This document shows, piece after piece, positions 1-7,785 of a stretch of 41,834 nucleotides of DNA. Under the pieces are notes generated by a model. It was given only the letters and a program-made list of their open reading frames with translations, was not told where the DNA came from and did no database searches. Made by a program: the position numbers and the translations under genes. Origin of the DNA: an uncultured Bacilli bacterium (GTDB taxonomy: Bacteria > Bacillota_I > Bacilli_A > RF39 > UBA660); contig CAKOSA010000009.1 in assembly GCA_934101865.1 (NCBI GenBank), positions 1 to 41,834 on the forward strand, read 5' to 3'. Numbering within the stretch: position 1 is the stretch's first letter; each line of letters opens with the position of its first letter.

Positions 1-104
1 CAATTCCAGTTGAGACCACCATTTTCACAAAATCTAAACTAATTTATATGAAACTTACGATGAGTGAGTTTTTTTTGCATTATTCCCCTACTTTATTGAG
101 AAAA
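1..104. other. left edge, unassigned
   Basis: No gene can be assigned. On the plus strand frame 1 is open from the edge and ends at a TAA at 40-42, so this may be the last 13 codons of a gene lying outside the window. Frame 3 is open to about 114. Neither peptide is recognisable. Confidence 0.2.
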
Positions 105-128
105 AAAGAACGAGATTAATCGTTCTTT
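105..128. repeat. inverted repeat AAAGAACGA/TCGTTCTTT
   Basis: A perfect 9-bp stem with a 6-base loop. The core AGAACGA...TCGTTCT recurs in both hairpins of the 96-bp repeats that flank the Fic gene, so it belongs to the same repeat family. It could be a terminator or an operator; the sequence does not decide. Confidence 0.6.
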
Positions 129-134
129 ATTTAA

Positions 135-230
135 AACATTTGTTATTTTTTTAGTTCCATAGAACGAATTTTGGCATTTTTTCGTTCTATAAATTTTCTT
201 AGAACGAATTTTTGCGATTTTTCGTTCTAT
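135..230. repeat. 96-bp direct repeat, copy 1
   Basis: Matches 1393-1488 with a single mismatch (T versus G near its start). It contains two tandem hairpins with stems AGAACGAA/TTCGTTCT. It lies immediately after the stop codon of the Fic gene, and the second copy lies immediately upstream of that gene. Confidence 0.9.
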
Positions 231-234
231 GGAT

Positions 235-1374
235 TTATTCTGATAAGAAAATATCAACATATTCACTAAATACAAATATTTGATTTCTTGAATATCCGGT
301 CGTTTCTTTTATAATGTTTGCTTTTTTTAAACCAGCTATTACTCCATTTACTGTGGATTCAGGCATTTCTAAGGCCTCTGATATTTTTTTACGTGATGAA
401 TATGGTTCATTATAAAAATAATCCATTATTTTTTTTGCATTATCATATTTTACATTTAATTTAATTATTTCTGTTTCTACTTTTTTAGTCAGTTCAACAA
501 CCTTTTTAAATTTTTCTTTTGCTACCTTGGCAGTTTCTATTATTCCTTCTAAGAAAAATTTTATCCAACCAACCATATCATTTTTAACTCTCACATCATT
601 TAATTTTTGATAATACAGATCCCTATTTTTTTCAAAAAAGAACGATATATATAAACAGGGTCTATCTAAAATATTTTTGCTTTGCAAATATAAAGGTATT
701 AACAATCTACCTATTCTTCCATTTCCATCCAAAAAGGGATGTATAGACTCAAATTGATAATGAATCATTGCTATTTTTATTAAATCGGGAGTGTCAATTT
801 CTTCATTATTTATAAATAGTTCTAGCCCTTTTAAACAATCTCCCAAATCTTCAACTAGTGGAGGTACATAAGCAGCAGTAGATGGCATTGTTCCTCCTAT
901 CCAATTTTGGGATATTCTAAACTCTCCCGGTGTTTTCTTTTCTCCTCTAACACCATTTAATAATATCTTATGTATTTCTCGAAATAATCTATTACATACC
1001 GGAAACCCTTCGTTAATTCTATTGATTCCATAGTTAGTTGCTTTAACATAATTTTGTACTTCCTCCCAATCATCTCTTTTTTCTGGATCTATATCTTGAA
1101 AATCTGATAAATCTTCTTCTATCGTTGTTTTGGTTCCCTCTATTTTACTAGATCTGTTTGCCTCTATTTGTACGTGCATTTTAATATATAAATCAACATT
1201 AGGAAGTAGTAAAGAGTATGCATTTAATTCACCTATTTGCCTATTTGCTTCAGCAAGAAGTGAATCTAACTTTGTATCTTCCCAACCCCAATTGTAATTT
1301 ATATCACTTGGCAAAAATGCTTTATATCCATTTCCAAACTTGTATTCCCCTGATTTATAATTTTCTAATTTCAT
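235..1374 (-). CDS. Fic family protein (probable AMP transferase)
   Basis: Fic enzymes transfer AMP, or another nucleotide phosphate, from a nucleotide to a hydroxyl on a target protein. The catalytic motif HPFLDGNGRIGR is intact at residues 212-223. The auto-inhibitory motif (S/T)xxxE(G/N) is seen as SSKIEG at about 75-80, upstream of the Fic core, which makes this a self-inhibited class. Residues ~300-379 look like a winged helix, as in many bacterial Fic proteins of 370-390 aa. AGAGGA six bases upstream supports this ATG. The gene sits alone between two 96-bp direct repeats whose hairpins occupy its 5' untranslated region and its 3' flank. It may therefore be a cassette, and the hairpins may be autoregulatory operators. 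The family is certain; the target is unknown. Confidence 0.93.
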   Translation of the reverse strand: MKLENYKSGEYKFGNGYKAFLPSDINYNWGWEDTKLDSLLAEANRQIGELNAYSLLLPNVDLYIKMHVQIEANRSSKIEGTKTTIEEDLSDFQDIDPEKRDDWEEVQNYVKATNYGINRINEGFPVCNRLFREIHKILLNGVRGEKKTPGEFRISQNWIGGTMPSTAAYVPPLVEDLGDCLKGLELFINNEEIDTPDLIKIAMIHYQFESIHPFLDGNGRIGRLLIPLYLQSKNILDRPCLYISFFFEKNRDLYYQKLNDVRVKNDMVGWIKFFLEGIIETAKVAKEKFKKVVELTKKVETEIIKLNVKYDNAKKIMDYFYNEPYSSRKKISEALEMPESTVNGVIAGLKKANIIKETTGYSRNQIFVFSEYVDIFLSE

Positions 1375-1392
1375 TTTTTCCTCTCTTTCTTT

Positions 1393-1488
1393 AACATTTG
1401 TTATTGTTTTAGTTCCATAGAACGAATTTTGGCATTTTTTCGTTCTATAAATTTTCTTAGAACGAATTTTTGCGATTTTTCGTTCTAT
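1393..1488. repeat. 96-bp direct repeat, copy 2
   Basis: Second copy of the repeat at 135-230. It supplies the 5' untranslated region of the Fic gene and the last ~10 codons of the upstream membrane-protein gene, which reads through to a TAA inside the repeat at 1457. One copy plus the Fic gene therefore looks like an insertion of about 1.26 kb. Confidence 0.9.
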
Positions 1489-2059
1489 AGACCATAGGAC
1501 GGGATAGTTCCACAGCGTTATAACATCTTTCTAACAAGTAATTTCCCATTTCGTCTATCCTTGCTATTTTTTCCTTATATAAAGGATCCGAATTTATTAC
1601 GTGATACATTTTAGTACCACTTGTTAAAATTAAACTGTATTTGATTGGTTTACCTGACCTTATTATAATTTTTCCTATATATATTCCATCTATTTTTTCT
1701 ATTGGCACGGCAACTACACTATATATGTCATAAGTTTTACTTGTATGTACTATATAGTTTTCCGTTATATATAAACCATATCTTGGAAACACTTTATCTA
1801 ATTTATTATCTAATTCATCACATATTATTCTTTTTTCTTCCTCCGAATAATTATATCTAGTAGTAATTATTTCGTAGAGGATTATTAATATAAATATTAC
1901 TAGTATTATATAAAAGGGAATTACGTATTTTTTTTCAAAATATGGAAGTAAATCTATAAGAGCAATTTTTGTTAGATAGCCTATAATTAATAGGGCTGTA
2001 ATGATATGGGATACTATAACTAATTTCAATTTCTTTAAAAATTTTTCACTATTTTTCAT
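1457..2059 (-). CDS. unknown two-helix membrane protein
   Basis: I do not recognise this family. Residues ~13-35 and ~45-65 are hydrophobic and probably membrane-spanning. The remaining ~130 residues form a mixed alpha/beta soluble domain, resembling in layout small membrane proteins with a cytosolic PH-like or YcxB-like domain. I place the start at 2059 because AGAGG lies five bases upstream; a GTG two codons earlier lies inside that ribosome site. The last ten residues (RTKNRKNSF region) are encoded by the 96-bp repeat, so the original C-terminus may have been replaced when the Fic cassette arrived. Confidence 0.6.
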   Translation of the reverse strand: MKNSEKFLKKLKLVIVSHIITALLIIGYLTKIALIDLLPYFEKKYVIPFYIILVIFILIILYEIITTRYNYSEEEKRIICDELDNKLDKVFPRYGLYITENYIVHTSKTYDIYSVVAVPIEKIDGIYIGKIIIRSGKPIKYSLILTSGTKMYHVINSDPLYKEKIARIDEMGNYLLERCYNAVELSRPMVYRTKNRKNSF

Positions 2060-2099
2060 AAACACCTCTGATATTTTATTTGTAATTATATTTGTTTTG

Positions 2100-2113
2100 G
2101 CCCCCGATAGGGC
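2100..2113. repeat. dispersed 14-mer GCCCCCGATAGGGC
   Basis: Intergenic near-palindrome between two minus-strand genes. Identical or one-to-two-mismatch copies lie at 3570, 21808, 25964, 38507, 40105 and 41502, all outside coding sequence. Its GC content stands out sharply in this AT-rich DNA. Confidence 0.75.
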
Positions 2114-2119
2114 AATTTA

Positions 2120-3361
2120 TTATAATTCCAAACTATTTTTCTTTAACAAAAATTCTCTTATACCTATAATCAAAATTCCATCTTCATTATGCCATAAATT
2201 TATATCTTCCCTTACAACAATTATTTTTTTGAAGTTATCGCCAACACAATTTAGAGGTCGTGACTCTTGGTAATTTTTTTCGGGGGTATCTATATTTAAG
2301 GCTGATTGAATATAATATCTGTTACTTGCCATATTGCATACAAAATCTATTTCATAGTATACTCTTCCGTCATTATTTCGGGCTTCAACTACTCCTACAT
2401 CAATGCTATATCCTCTAATTAATAATTCATTATAAATTATATTTTCCATTATATGGTTTTCTTCTTGTTGTCTAAAATTTAATCTAGCATTTCTAAGACC
2501 TAAGTCGGTAAAATAGTATTTAAATGGAGTTGATATATACTTTCGTCCTTTAACATCGTATCTTTCGACTTTATTTATTAAATAGGCGTTTTCTAGGTGT
2601 TCAATATAAGATGTTATGGTATTAAGGGAGATGTCCTTATCTCCGTTTGATTGGTATGTTTTGTATATTTTCATTGGATTGGTTAATGAACCGATAGATG
2701 ATGCTAAGATACTTACGATACTATCCAAGACGTCTTTTCTTTTGATATCATTTCTTTCAATAATATCTTTTAAATAAGTGGTTTCAAAGAGATTTAATAA
2801 ATATTCTCTTTTTTGCTTTTCGCCGTCTTGAAGTACAACTGGGGGTAATCCTCCATAAAATATATATTCTTTCCAAGCTTTATCTTCGGGGAGTTCCTTT
2901 ATTTCTACAAATTCACTAAATGATAAGGGATATATTTTTATCTCTGTGCTTCTTCCTCTAAATATCTCATTTATATCTTTTGATAAAAATTTATTTTTTG
3001 AAACTGTCATATAAACGTCTAAATTGGGTTTTCTTAGAAAACTATTTAATACTTCTTCAAAGTTTTTTACTAGTTGGATTTCATCTAAAAGAACATAGTA
3101 CATATTTGTGTCTTTAACACAATTTATTACATAATTATATAATTCCATTGGGTCTCTATACTTACTGTTTTCAATTACATCTAAGTCTAGTTTTATGATA
3201 TGGTCCTCGCTTACACCACTAGATTTTAAATAATTTTTGTAAATTGGATCTAAGAGATAGGACTTACCGCATCTTCTTATGCCGGTAATTACTTTAATTA
3301 GTTTATTTTCACGGGCTGATATTAATTCATTTAGATAATTTTGTCTCTTTATTTCTTTCAT
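2120..3361 (-). CDS. AAA+ ATPase with DUF4143 C-terminus
   Basis: P-loop ATPase of the AAA_14/DUF4143 type. Walker A is GIRRCGKS at about residues 27-34 and Walker B is YVLLDEIQ near 90. A DUF4143 region with a restriction-endonuclease-like core follows (YEIDFVCN near residue 335). Such proteins are common in AT-rich gut Firmicutes, often in several copies, and no cellular role is firmly established. The start at 3361 is chosen because GAGGAGG lies six bases upstream; an ATG at 3376 lies before that site. A paralogue of nearly the same length lies at 21887-23137 and a more distant one at 36720-38003. The promoter region is unusually symmetric (see 3374-3491). Confidence 0.88.
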   Translation of the reverse strand: MKEIKRQNYLNELISARENKLIKVITGIRRCGKSYLLDPIYKNYLKSSGVSEDHIIKLDLDVIENSKYRDPMELYNYVINCVKDTNMYYVLLDEIQLVKNFEEVLNSFLRKPNLDVYMTVSKNKFLSKDINEIFRGRSTEIKIYPLSFSEFVEIKELPEDKAWKEYIFYGGLPPVVLQDGEKQKREYLLNLFETTYLKDIIERNDIKRKDVLDSIVSILASSIGSLTNPMKIYKTYQSNGDKDISLNTITSYIEHLENAYLINKVERYDVKGRKYISTPFKYYFTDLGLRNARLNFRQQEENHIMENIIYNELLIRGYSIDVGVVEARNNDGRVYYEIDFVCNMASNRYYIQSALNIDTPEKNYQESRPLNCVGDNFKKIIVVREDINLWHNEDGILIIGIREFLLKKNSLEL

Positions 3362-3373
3362 TGTTTTCCTCCT

Positions 3374-3491
3374 CATTGAAATTTACTGACAGTTTTGCCG
3401 TTAATTTTCAATGTAATTATATCATATTTTTCGTAAAAAAACAATATTTCACTGAAATTTAGCGTCATTTCCGGCAGTGAATTTCAATGAC
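3374..3491 (-). promoter_or_regulatory. promoter flanked by paired operator-like repeats
   Basis: On the minus strand a -10 TATAAT (3416-3421) lies 17 bases from a weak -35 TTGTTT (3439-3444). Four copies of CA(T/C)TGAAATT(T/C)A are arranged as two inverted pairs: 3374-3413, between the -10 and the start codon and touching the ribosome site, and 3450-3491, just upstream of the -35. The geometry suggests a repressor bound on both sides of RNA polymerase, possibly with looping. Confidence 0.65.
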
Positions 3492-3569
3492 ACCTTTATA
3501 TTATTATATTAATTACTGTAAGTTGGGGATTTACTAGTACTCCCCTACTTTACTTATGTTCTTGTACTT

Positions 3570-3583
3570 GCCCCCGATAGGGC
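3570..3583. repeat. dispersed 14-mer GCCCCCGATAGGGC
   Basis: Exact copy of the motif at 2100-2113, lying between the operator region and the rubrerythrin promoter. Confidence 0.75.
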
Positions 3584-3644
3584 CGGTGTTAGATAAAAAG
3601 TTTGTGAAAGTTTTGGTATTTTGGTGGTATAAGGGGCATTATTG

Positions 3645-3653
3645 TGGTATAAT
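3645..3653 (+). promoter_or_regulatory. extended -10 promoter of rubrerythrin
   Basis: TGGTATAAT is an exact extended -10 element about 40 bases upstream of the start codon. No convincing -35 is visible, which fits the extended -10 class. Confidence 0.5.
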
Positions 3654-3693
3654 TTATGATGTGCCAAGGGCATATATTATATAAGGAGGAAAT

Positions 3694-4233
3694 ATGGAAC
3701 TTAAAGGAAGTAAGACAGAGAAGAATTTAATGGAGGCCTTTGCGGGAGAAAGTCAAGCTAGAAATAAGTACACTTATTATGCTAGTAAGGCTAGGAAAGA
3801 TGGCTACGAGCAGATTGCGGCTATCTTTGAGGAAACGGCTAATAATGAGAAGGAGCACGCTAAGATGTGGTTTAAGGAACTTCATAATGGTAAGGTTCCT
3901 GATACTTTGGATAATCTGGTTGATGCGGCAAATGGCGAGAATTTTGAGTGGACCGATATGTATGATAGAATGGCTAAGGAAGCCAGAGAAGAGGGATTTG
4001 AAAGGATTGCTTTTCTATTTGAGGGCGTTGCCAAGATAGAGAAAGAACACGAGGAGAGATACAGGAAGTTAATCGAGAACATTGATGGTGGTTTGGTATT
4101 TTCCAGAGATGGTGATAAGATTTGGAAATGTAGAAACTGCGGTCATATTGTTATTGGTAAAGAGGCTCCAAAGGTTTGTCCTATTTGTGCTCATCCGCAA
4201 AGTTATTTTGAGATTAAAGCTGAAAATTATTAA
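3694..4233 (+). CDS. rbr: rubrerythrin
   Basis: A non-haem di-iron peroxidase of anaerobes that reduces hydrogen peroxide in the cytosol. The N-terminal ferritin-like four-helix domain carries repeated E-x-x-E/H ligands (ESQARNKY, EKEHAKMW, then EKEHEERY in the second half). The C-terminal rubredoxin domain has the iron-binding pairs CRNCG and CPICAH at residues ~148-170. The length of 179 aa is normal for the family. AAGGAGG seven bases upstream supports the start. It is transcribed alone, convergent with the DUF378 gene. It indicates an anaerobe that meets occasional oxygen. Confidence 0.97.
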   Translation: MELKGSKTEKNLMEAFAGESQARNKYTYYASKARKDGYEQIAAIFEETANNEKEHAKMWFKELHNGKVPDTLDNLVDAANGENFEWTDMYDRMAKEAREEGFERIAFLFEGVAKIEKEHEERYRKLIENIDGGLVFSRDGDKIWKCRNCGHIVIGKEAPKVCPICAHPQSYFEIKAENY

Positions 4234-4290
4234 TATAAGGGGCTGTGGGAAAATGGATAATTTCTACCAAGCTTCTTTTTTTATACAAAA

Positions 4291-4312
4291 AAGCATCCAA
4301 GGAGGGATGCTT
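4291..4312 (-). terminator. intrinsic terminator, possibly bidirectional
   Basis: Stem GCATCC/GGATGC extended by AA/TT. On the minus strand it is followed by six T, directly after the DUF378 stop codon. It also lies 60 bases after rubrerythrin, but there the T-run on the plus strand is weak. Confidence 0.8.
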
Positions 4313-4508
4313 ATCTATCTAGGTCTTTTGGTAATATCATTAGGCTAACTAGGCCTGATACCATTACTAGTATATATACTATTCTTGTAAGTAGGGTACC
4401 GTCTCCGAATAGGAATTCGACTAGGTTAAAGTTGAACATTCCAACTAGGCCCCAGTTTAAGGCCCCGATGGCACTTATTACAAGGCAAGTTTTTAGTAGT
4501 GCATTCAT
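4311..4508 (-). CDS. DUF378 family membrane protein
   Basis: A 65-aa protein with two hydrophobic segments (residues ~5-27 and ~38-60). It carries the family hallmark ALNWGLVG near residue 16 and a loop rich in FNLVEFLFG. DUF378 proteins are small inner-membrane proteins without a known function. AAAGGAGGAG just upstream supports the start. The gene stands alone and is convergent with rubrerythrin. Confidence 0.9.
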   Translation of the reverse strand: MNALLKTCLVISAIGALNWGLVGMFNFNLVEFLFGDGTLLTRIVYILVMVSGLVSLMILPKDLDR

Positions 4509-4641
4509 TTTTCTCCTCCTTTATTTTTATTACTATTAGTATTTTTAACCAAAACTGCAAAATTATACAAAAATTTTTATTTAGTATCATAATGGATAAT
4601 GGGAGACATATATTTTATCAGAAAGATGAATGAGGTGAAAA

Positions 4642-5946
4642 ATGAAAAGAGTTGTACTTACTTTGGTTTTATGTGGTGTCTTTCTTCTTACGGGATGTAA
4701 GTCTTATAATGAAAGGGATATTGTTAAGGAACTGGAAAATAAGCTAAATAAGGCGAATTCGTACTTTGTACAAGGGGAAATGGAGATTACTAATAACGAA
4801 GATATTTACACTTACAGTGTTGAGGTATCTTTCAAGGAAAAGGATAATTACAAGGTTGTTTTGACTAATACGTCGAATGATCATACGCAGGTTATTTTAA
4901 GGAATAGTGACGGGGTTTATGTGGTTACGCCTTCGCTTAATAAGAGTTTTAAGTTTCAGAGTGACTGGCCTTATAATAATTCGCAAGTTTATTTGCTTAA
5001 ATCTTTGATAGAGGATATGGGTAATGAGGACGGCAGAAGTTTTGAAAAGAGTGATAAGGGGTATATTTTTACGACGAAGGTTGTTTATCCTAATAATGAG
5101 AAGTTAGTTAAGCAGACTATTTCTTTGGATAAGAAGCTTAATATTGATGAGGTTAGGGTTTTGGATAAGGATAATAATACCCAGATTAAGATGAAGTATA
5201 ATAAGATTGATTGGAATAAGGGTTTTAGTGATGATTATTTTGATTTGAGTAGTATCATTGATGTTACAGAGGCGAGAGAGAAGTCGACGGTTGATAATGG
5301 AAATGGAAATGTAAATAGTAATAGTAATAGTAATAATAACAGTAGTAGCAATAGTAATGATAATAGTAATATGAATAGTAATAGTGGTAATAATGATAGT
5401 AGTGTTAAGGGCAGTGATAATGACAGGGGTAACCTTAATGGGGATAATAGTGGTAACAATGGTAGTAGTGCTAATAATGGAGCTAGTGATAATTCTAATA
5501 TGAATAGTAATAGTAACACTAATGCAAACACCAATACTAATACTAATACTAATACTAATAATAGTAGTGAGGAAAGTAGTAAGACAGAGACTAAGGAAAC
5601 GGCTAGTTTAGACGATGTTATATATCCTATGTACCTTCCTAGTAACACATACCTGAAAGGCACGGAAAAATTTAAAACTGATACGGGACAGAGATTAATT
5701 CTAACGTTTGAGGGCGATAATCCGTTTACGCTTGTAGAAGAGACGGTCACGAGAAGTAAGGACCACGAGATTATTCCGACGTATGGGGAGCTGGAACTTC
5801 TTCTGGATGCGGTGGCAATTGTAAATGATAATTCGGTGAACTGGATTAGTAATGGAACGCAGTACTACATTACGAGTGATACTCTCGCTACTTCTTCCCT
5901 ACTCGAAGTGGCAAGGTCTATTAGTGTTCTTCCGGTATCTAAGTAA
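4642..5946 (+). CDS. LolA-like lipoprotein with Asn/Ser linker
   Basis: A surface-anchored lipoprotein. The signal peptide ends in the lipobox LLTGC, with Cys at about residue 19. Residues ~25-200 have the pattern of the LolA-like/DUF4367-associated fold seen in Firmicutes sporulation and anti-sigma-like lipoproteins (paired beta strands, KYNKIDWN near the end). Residues ~215-320 are a low-complexity Asn/Ser/Thr linker encoded by AAT, AGT and ACT repeats, a likely site of length change by slippage. Residues ~325-434 form a second globular domain resembling DUF4367 (IYPMYLPSNTYL). There is no neighbour in an operon. The lipoprotein call is firm; the biological role is unknown. Confidence 0.85.
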   Translation: MKRVVLTLVLCGVFLLTGCKSYNERDIVKELENKLNKANSYFVQGEMEITNNEDIYTYSVEVSFKEKDNYKVVLTNTSNDHTQVILRNSDGVYVVTPSLNKSFKFQSDWPYNNSQVYLLKSLIEDMGNEDGRSFEKSDKGYIFTTKVVYPNNEKLVKQTISLDKKLNIDEVRVLDKDNNTQIKMKYNKIDWNKGFSDDYFDLSSIIDVTEAREKSTVDNGNGNVNSNSNSNNNSSSNSNDNSNMNSNSGNNDSSVKGSDNDRGNLNGDNSGNNGSSANNGASDNSNMNSNSNTNANTNTNTNTNTNNSSEESSKTETKETASLDDVIYPMYLPSNTYLKGTEKFKTDTGQRLILTFEGDNPFTLVEETVTRSKDHEIIPTYGELELLLDAVAIVNDNSVNWISNGTQYYITSDTLATSSLLEVARSISVLPVSK

Positions 5947-5947
5947 A

Positions 5948-5975
5948 GAAAGAAGCTTGGTATGGCTTCTTTTCT
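5948..5975 (+). terminator. intrinsic terminator of the lipoprotein gene
   Basis: Stem AAAGAAGC/GCTTCTTT with an 8-base loop, directly after the stop codon and followed by T-rich sequence. Confidence 0.8.
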
Positions 5976-6015
5976 TATTCCCTATTGGGGGTATATAGTT
6001 ATATTAATATATTAG

Positions 6016-7497
6016 TTATTGTACCAAATAAGGATCAGTCTCTGTTCCTGTTCCCCCTATTAAAGTGATGTCTGATTTGAGGTAGAAGGTGGGGTGGATA
6101 GAATATTCCACCCTAACATTAAAGTCTCCGCTCCTAAATTCCGTTTGAAATACATTACCAAGTGATTGAATAAAGAATGCTCCAATATCACAAGTATTAG
6201 TAGGTGTTAGTAACCATTTATCTTTACCATTAAAAAGCCAATCTTTTTTTCCGCATTCTGTATTATAATTGTATAATGTTGTTTCATTTGCACAACTATT
6301 ACCGGCTGCATATCCATAATCACTGGGATATATTAGACCTATATTCCCTTGCCAAAGAATTGATTTCGAATTATCTGTACCGTAAACTTCTATTCCTCTT
6401 TCTCTATTGTACATAACTATTGTATTTATATTTGAACTAGCCACACCGCCTAGATAAAATAAACTTATATTTATATAATTTTTAGCAATTTCACTTAAAG
6501 CGTAGGAATTAGATGATGTTAAAAATTCATTATTTAATAGTTTCATTAAACTGCTTCCACTAGTAGTACTAGTGCTTAATTTATCATTAGTTGCTGTTGC
6601 CCATATGTTAGCACCTTCACTATCCCAGCTAAACGAATTAGTTGTACCGTCTGTTAAGGGTGTTGCTTTTACTATTTTTACTTTATTTGTTCCGTCACTA
6701 TCTTCTCTCATACTGCCTATTATTCTAAATAATCCTCTATCAGGGCAAGTACTTTGACCCTCCATATCTAAACATATATAGTTATTAGGACTAGGACCAT
6801 AGTATCTATAATCATCAACTGCTGGTATGATTTCTCCGGTGGCACTACTTTCGGCTGGTATGGCATCGTGATGGACTTTATATACTCCACTGCCACTATC
6901 TCCTGTTGTTTCATCATCTAACTCTTCAACAAAGTTAGCGGTTGGTGTTGCTACTTTTACATTTAGACTTGCTTTCATACTTCGGCCCTGCATAGTCTCG
7001 TTATTTTCATTATTACCGTCTATCCAAATATAGAACTTATAATAGGTTTTATTATCAGCAAGAGGGCTACCCTTTATTATATCTAGTTTACCGATACTTG
7101 CATCTTTAAAACTACCACTAGCTACTTCATTATAGGTATTATCATCACTACTACTTAGTAGTACATACTTAAAATTATCGTTTTTTAATTCTTCGTCTAT
7201 ACTAGTTATATCTAAGTATATATTGGTATTAAGTTCAGTAGTTAGTCCTTTTTTCTTTCGGATAGAAAACTCTGTTAAGGCTCCGTCATCATAGTAAAAA
7301 CTGGGTGATAAATTACCTATATTAATATCATTACCGGTTTTAAAACTTACGTCAGCTAATTCCCCTATGGTTACATTTATTTTGGTATTATCGTTACTAG
7401 ACCATACTATCCAAGCAAAAGTTCCGGTTGCAATAACCATTGTAAGTAATAGTATTGTTAGTATTTCTTTCTTCTTACTTATCTTGTTTTCTTCCAT
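6016..7497 (-). CDS. TasA-like surface protein with C-terminal lectin-fold domain
   Basis: A secreted or membrane-anchored surface protein. Residues ~10-32 are a signal or anchor helix. Residues ~33-190 resemble the TasA/camelysin-type beta domain, also present in the proteins at 34462 and 30285. Residues ~215-493 resemble the DUF6273/formylglycine-enzyme-type C-lectin domains of the two DGR targets: YYGPSPNNYICLD, then FRIIGSM, KWLLTP near residue 430, and the end HPTFYLKSDI...GGTGTETDPYLV. The segment equivalent to the variable repeat shows no match to the template repeat and is not rich in template-like codons, so it appears to be a fixed paralogue. AGAAGG upstream supports the start. Expression may depend on the leader at 7525-7745. 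Confidence 0.8.
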   Translation of the reverse strand: MEENKISKKKEILTILLLTMVIATGTFAWIVWSSNDNTKINVTIGELADVSFKTGNDINIGNLSPSFYYDDGALTEFSIRKKKGLTTELNTNIYLDITSIDEELKNDNFKYVLLSSSDDNTYNEVASGSFKDASIGKLDIIKGSPLADNKTYYKFYIWIDGNNENNETMQGRSMKASLNVKVATPTANFVEELDDETTGDSGSGVYKVHHDAIPAESSATGEIIPAVDDYRYYGPSPNNYICLDMEGQSTCPDRGLFRIIGSMREDSDGTNKVKIVKATPLTDGTTNSFSWDSEGANIWATATNDKLSTSTTSGSSLMKLLNNEFLTSSNSYALSEIAKNYINISLFYLGGVASSNINTIVMYNRERGIEVYGTDNSKSILWQGNIGLIYPSDYGYAAGNSCANETTLYNYNTECGKKDWLFNGKDKWLLTPTNTCDIGAFFIQSLGNVFQTEFRSGDFNVRVEYSIHPTFYLKSDITLIGGTGTETDPYLVQ

Positions 7498-7524
7498 ATA
7501 CTTACCTTCTTTCTGAAATAGAAA

Positions 7525-7573
7525 AAGACTATAACAAATTAGAGTACTTTCATACTCTTTGTGTTATAGTCTT
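7525..7573 (-). terminator. attenuator-like hairpin ahead of the surface protein
   Basis: A perfect 12-bp stem AAGACTATAACA/TGTTATAGTCTT encloses a second perfect stem AGAGTA/TACTCT. On the minus strand it is followed by a T-rich run and then by the ribosome site of the surface protein. The 3' end of the leader ORF runs into the first arm, so translation there could disrupt the hairpin. Confidence 0.6.
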
Positions 7574-7679
7574 GTATATTTCTTATTGTAACTCCGTTAC
7601 TTAATGTCCAAAATTGGACAATCCCCCCCCCATTTAATAAATGTAGTTTTGTATTTCTGGTTTTACTATATATATTCAT
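7539..7679 (-). CDS. 46-codon leader ORF with a G9 tract
   Basis: A strong ribosome site AAAGGAGG lies eight bases before the ATG, and a promoter lies 38 bases further upstream. The peptide begins MNIYSKTRNTKLHLLN, then has three Gly encoded by an uninterrupted run of nine G, and ends KSMKVL. With nine G the frame continues into the hairpin at 7525-7573. With eight or ten G it would stop after about 25 codons, well before the hairpin. I do not recognise the peptide. Its likely role is as a leader controlling the gene at 6016-7497, not as a protein in its own right. This is inferred from layout only. Confidence 0.5.
   Translation of the reverse strand: MNIYSKTRNTKLHLLNGGGIVQFWTLSNGVTIRNIQDYNTKSMKVL
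7605..7620. repeat. inverted repeat TGTCCAA/TTGGACA
   Basis: Seven-bp arms with a two-base centre, inside the leader ORF next to the G9 tract. A possible operator or RNA hairpin. Confidence 0.4.
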
Positions 7680-7716
7680 AAGGGGTTCCTCCTTTGCTAC
7701 TTTCTATTTCTACTTA

Positions 7717-7745
7717 ATCTTATCATATATTAGAAATTAAGTAAA
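7717..7745 (-). promoter_or_regulatory. promoter of the leader/surface-protein unit
   Basis: On the minus strand a -35 TTTACT (7740-7745) and a -10 TAAGAT (7717-7722) with a 17-base spacer, upstream of the AAAGGAGG site of the leader ORF. Confidence 0.55.
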
Positions 7746-7763
7746 GAGATTTTTCTTTATTTC

Positions 7764-7785
7764 ACAAAAAAAGGACTTAGTCCTT
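7764..7785 (-). terminator. intrinsic terminator of the gat-murF operon
   Basis: Stem AAGGAC/GTCCTT with loop TAA, which is the murF stop codon, followed on the minus strand by seven T. Confidence 0.8.

Noticed and set aside
93..275. ORF of 60 codons downstream of the Fic gene
   Set aside because: It is made of the repeat hairpins and the end of the Fic gene read in another frame, with no ribosome site.
5293..5570. Regular short repeats that might suggest a CRISPR array
   Set aside because: They are 3-6 base codon repeats inside one reading frame, with no spacer structure.
5235..5750. Leu-rich ORF opposite the lipoprotein linker
   Set aside because: It is the antisense reading of the Asn/Ser codon repeat; low complexity, no ribosome site.
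6050..6150. A third variable repeat in the 6016-7497 gene
   Set aside because: Only the flanking bases coding for PTFYLKSD resemble the DGR targets; the central part has no alignment to the template.
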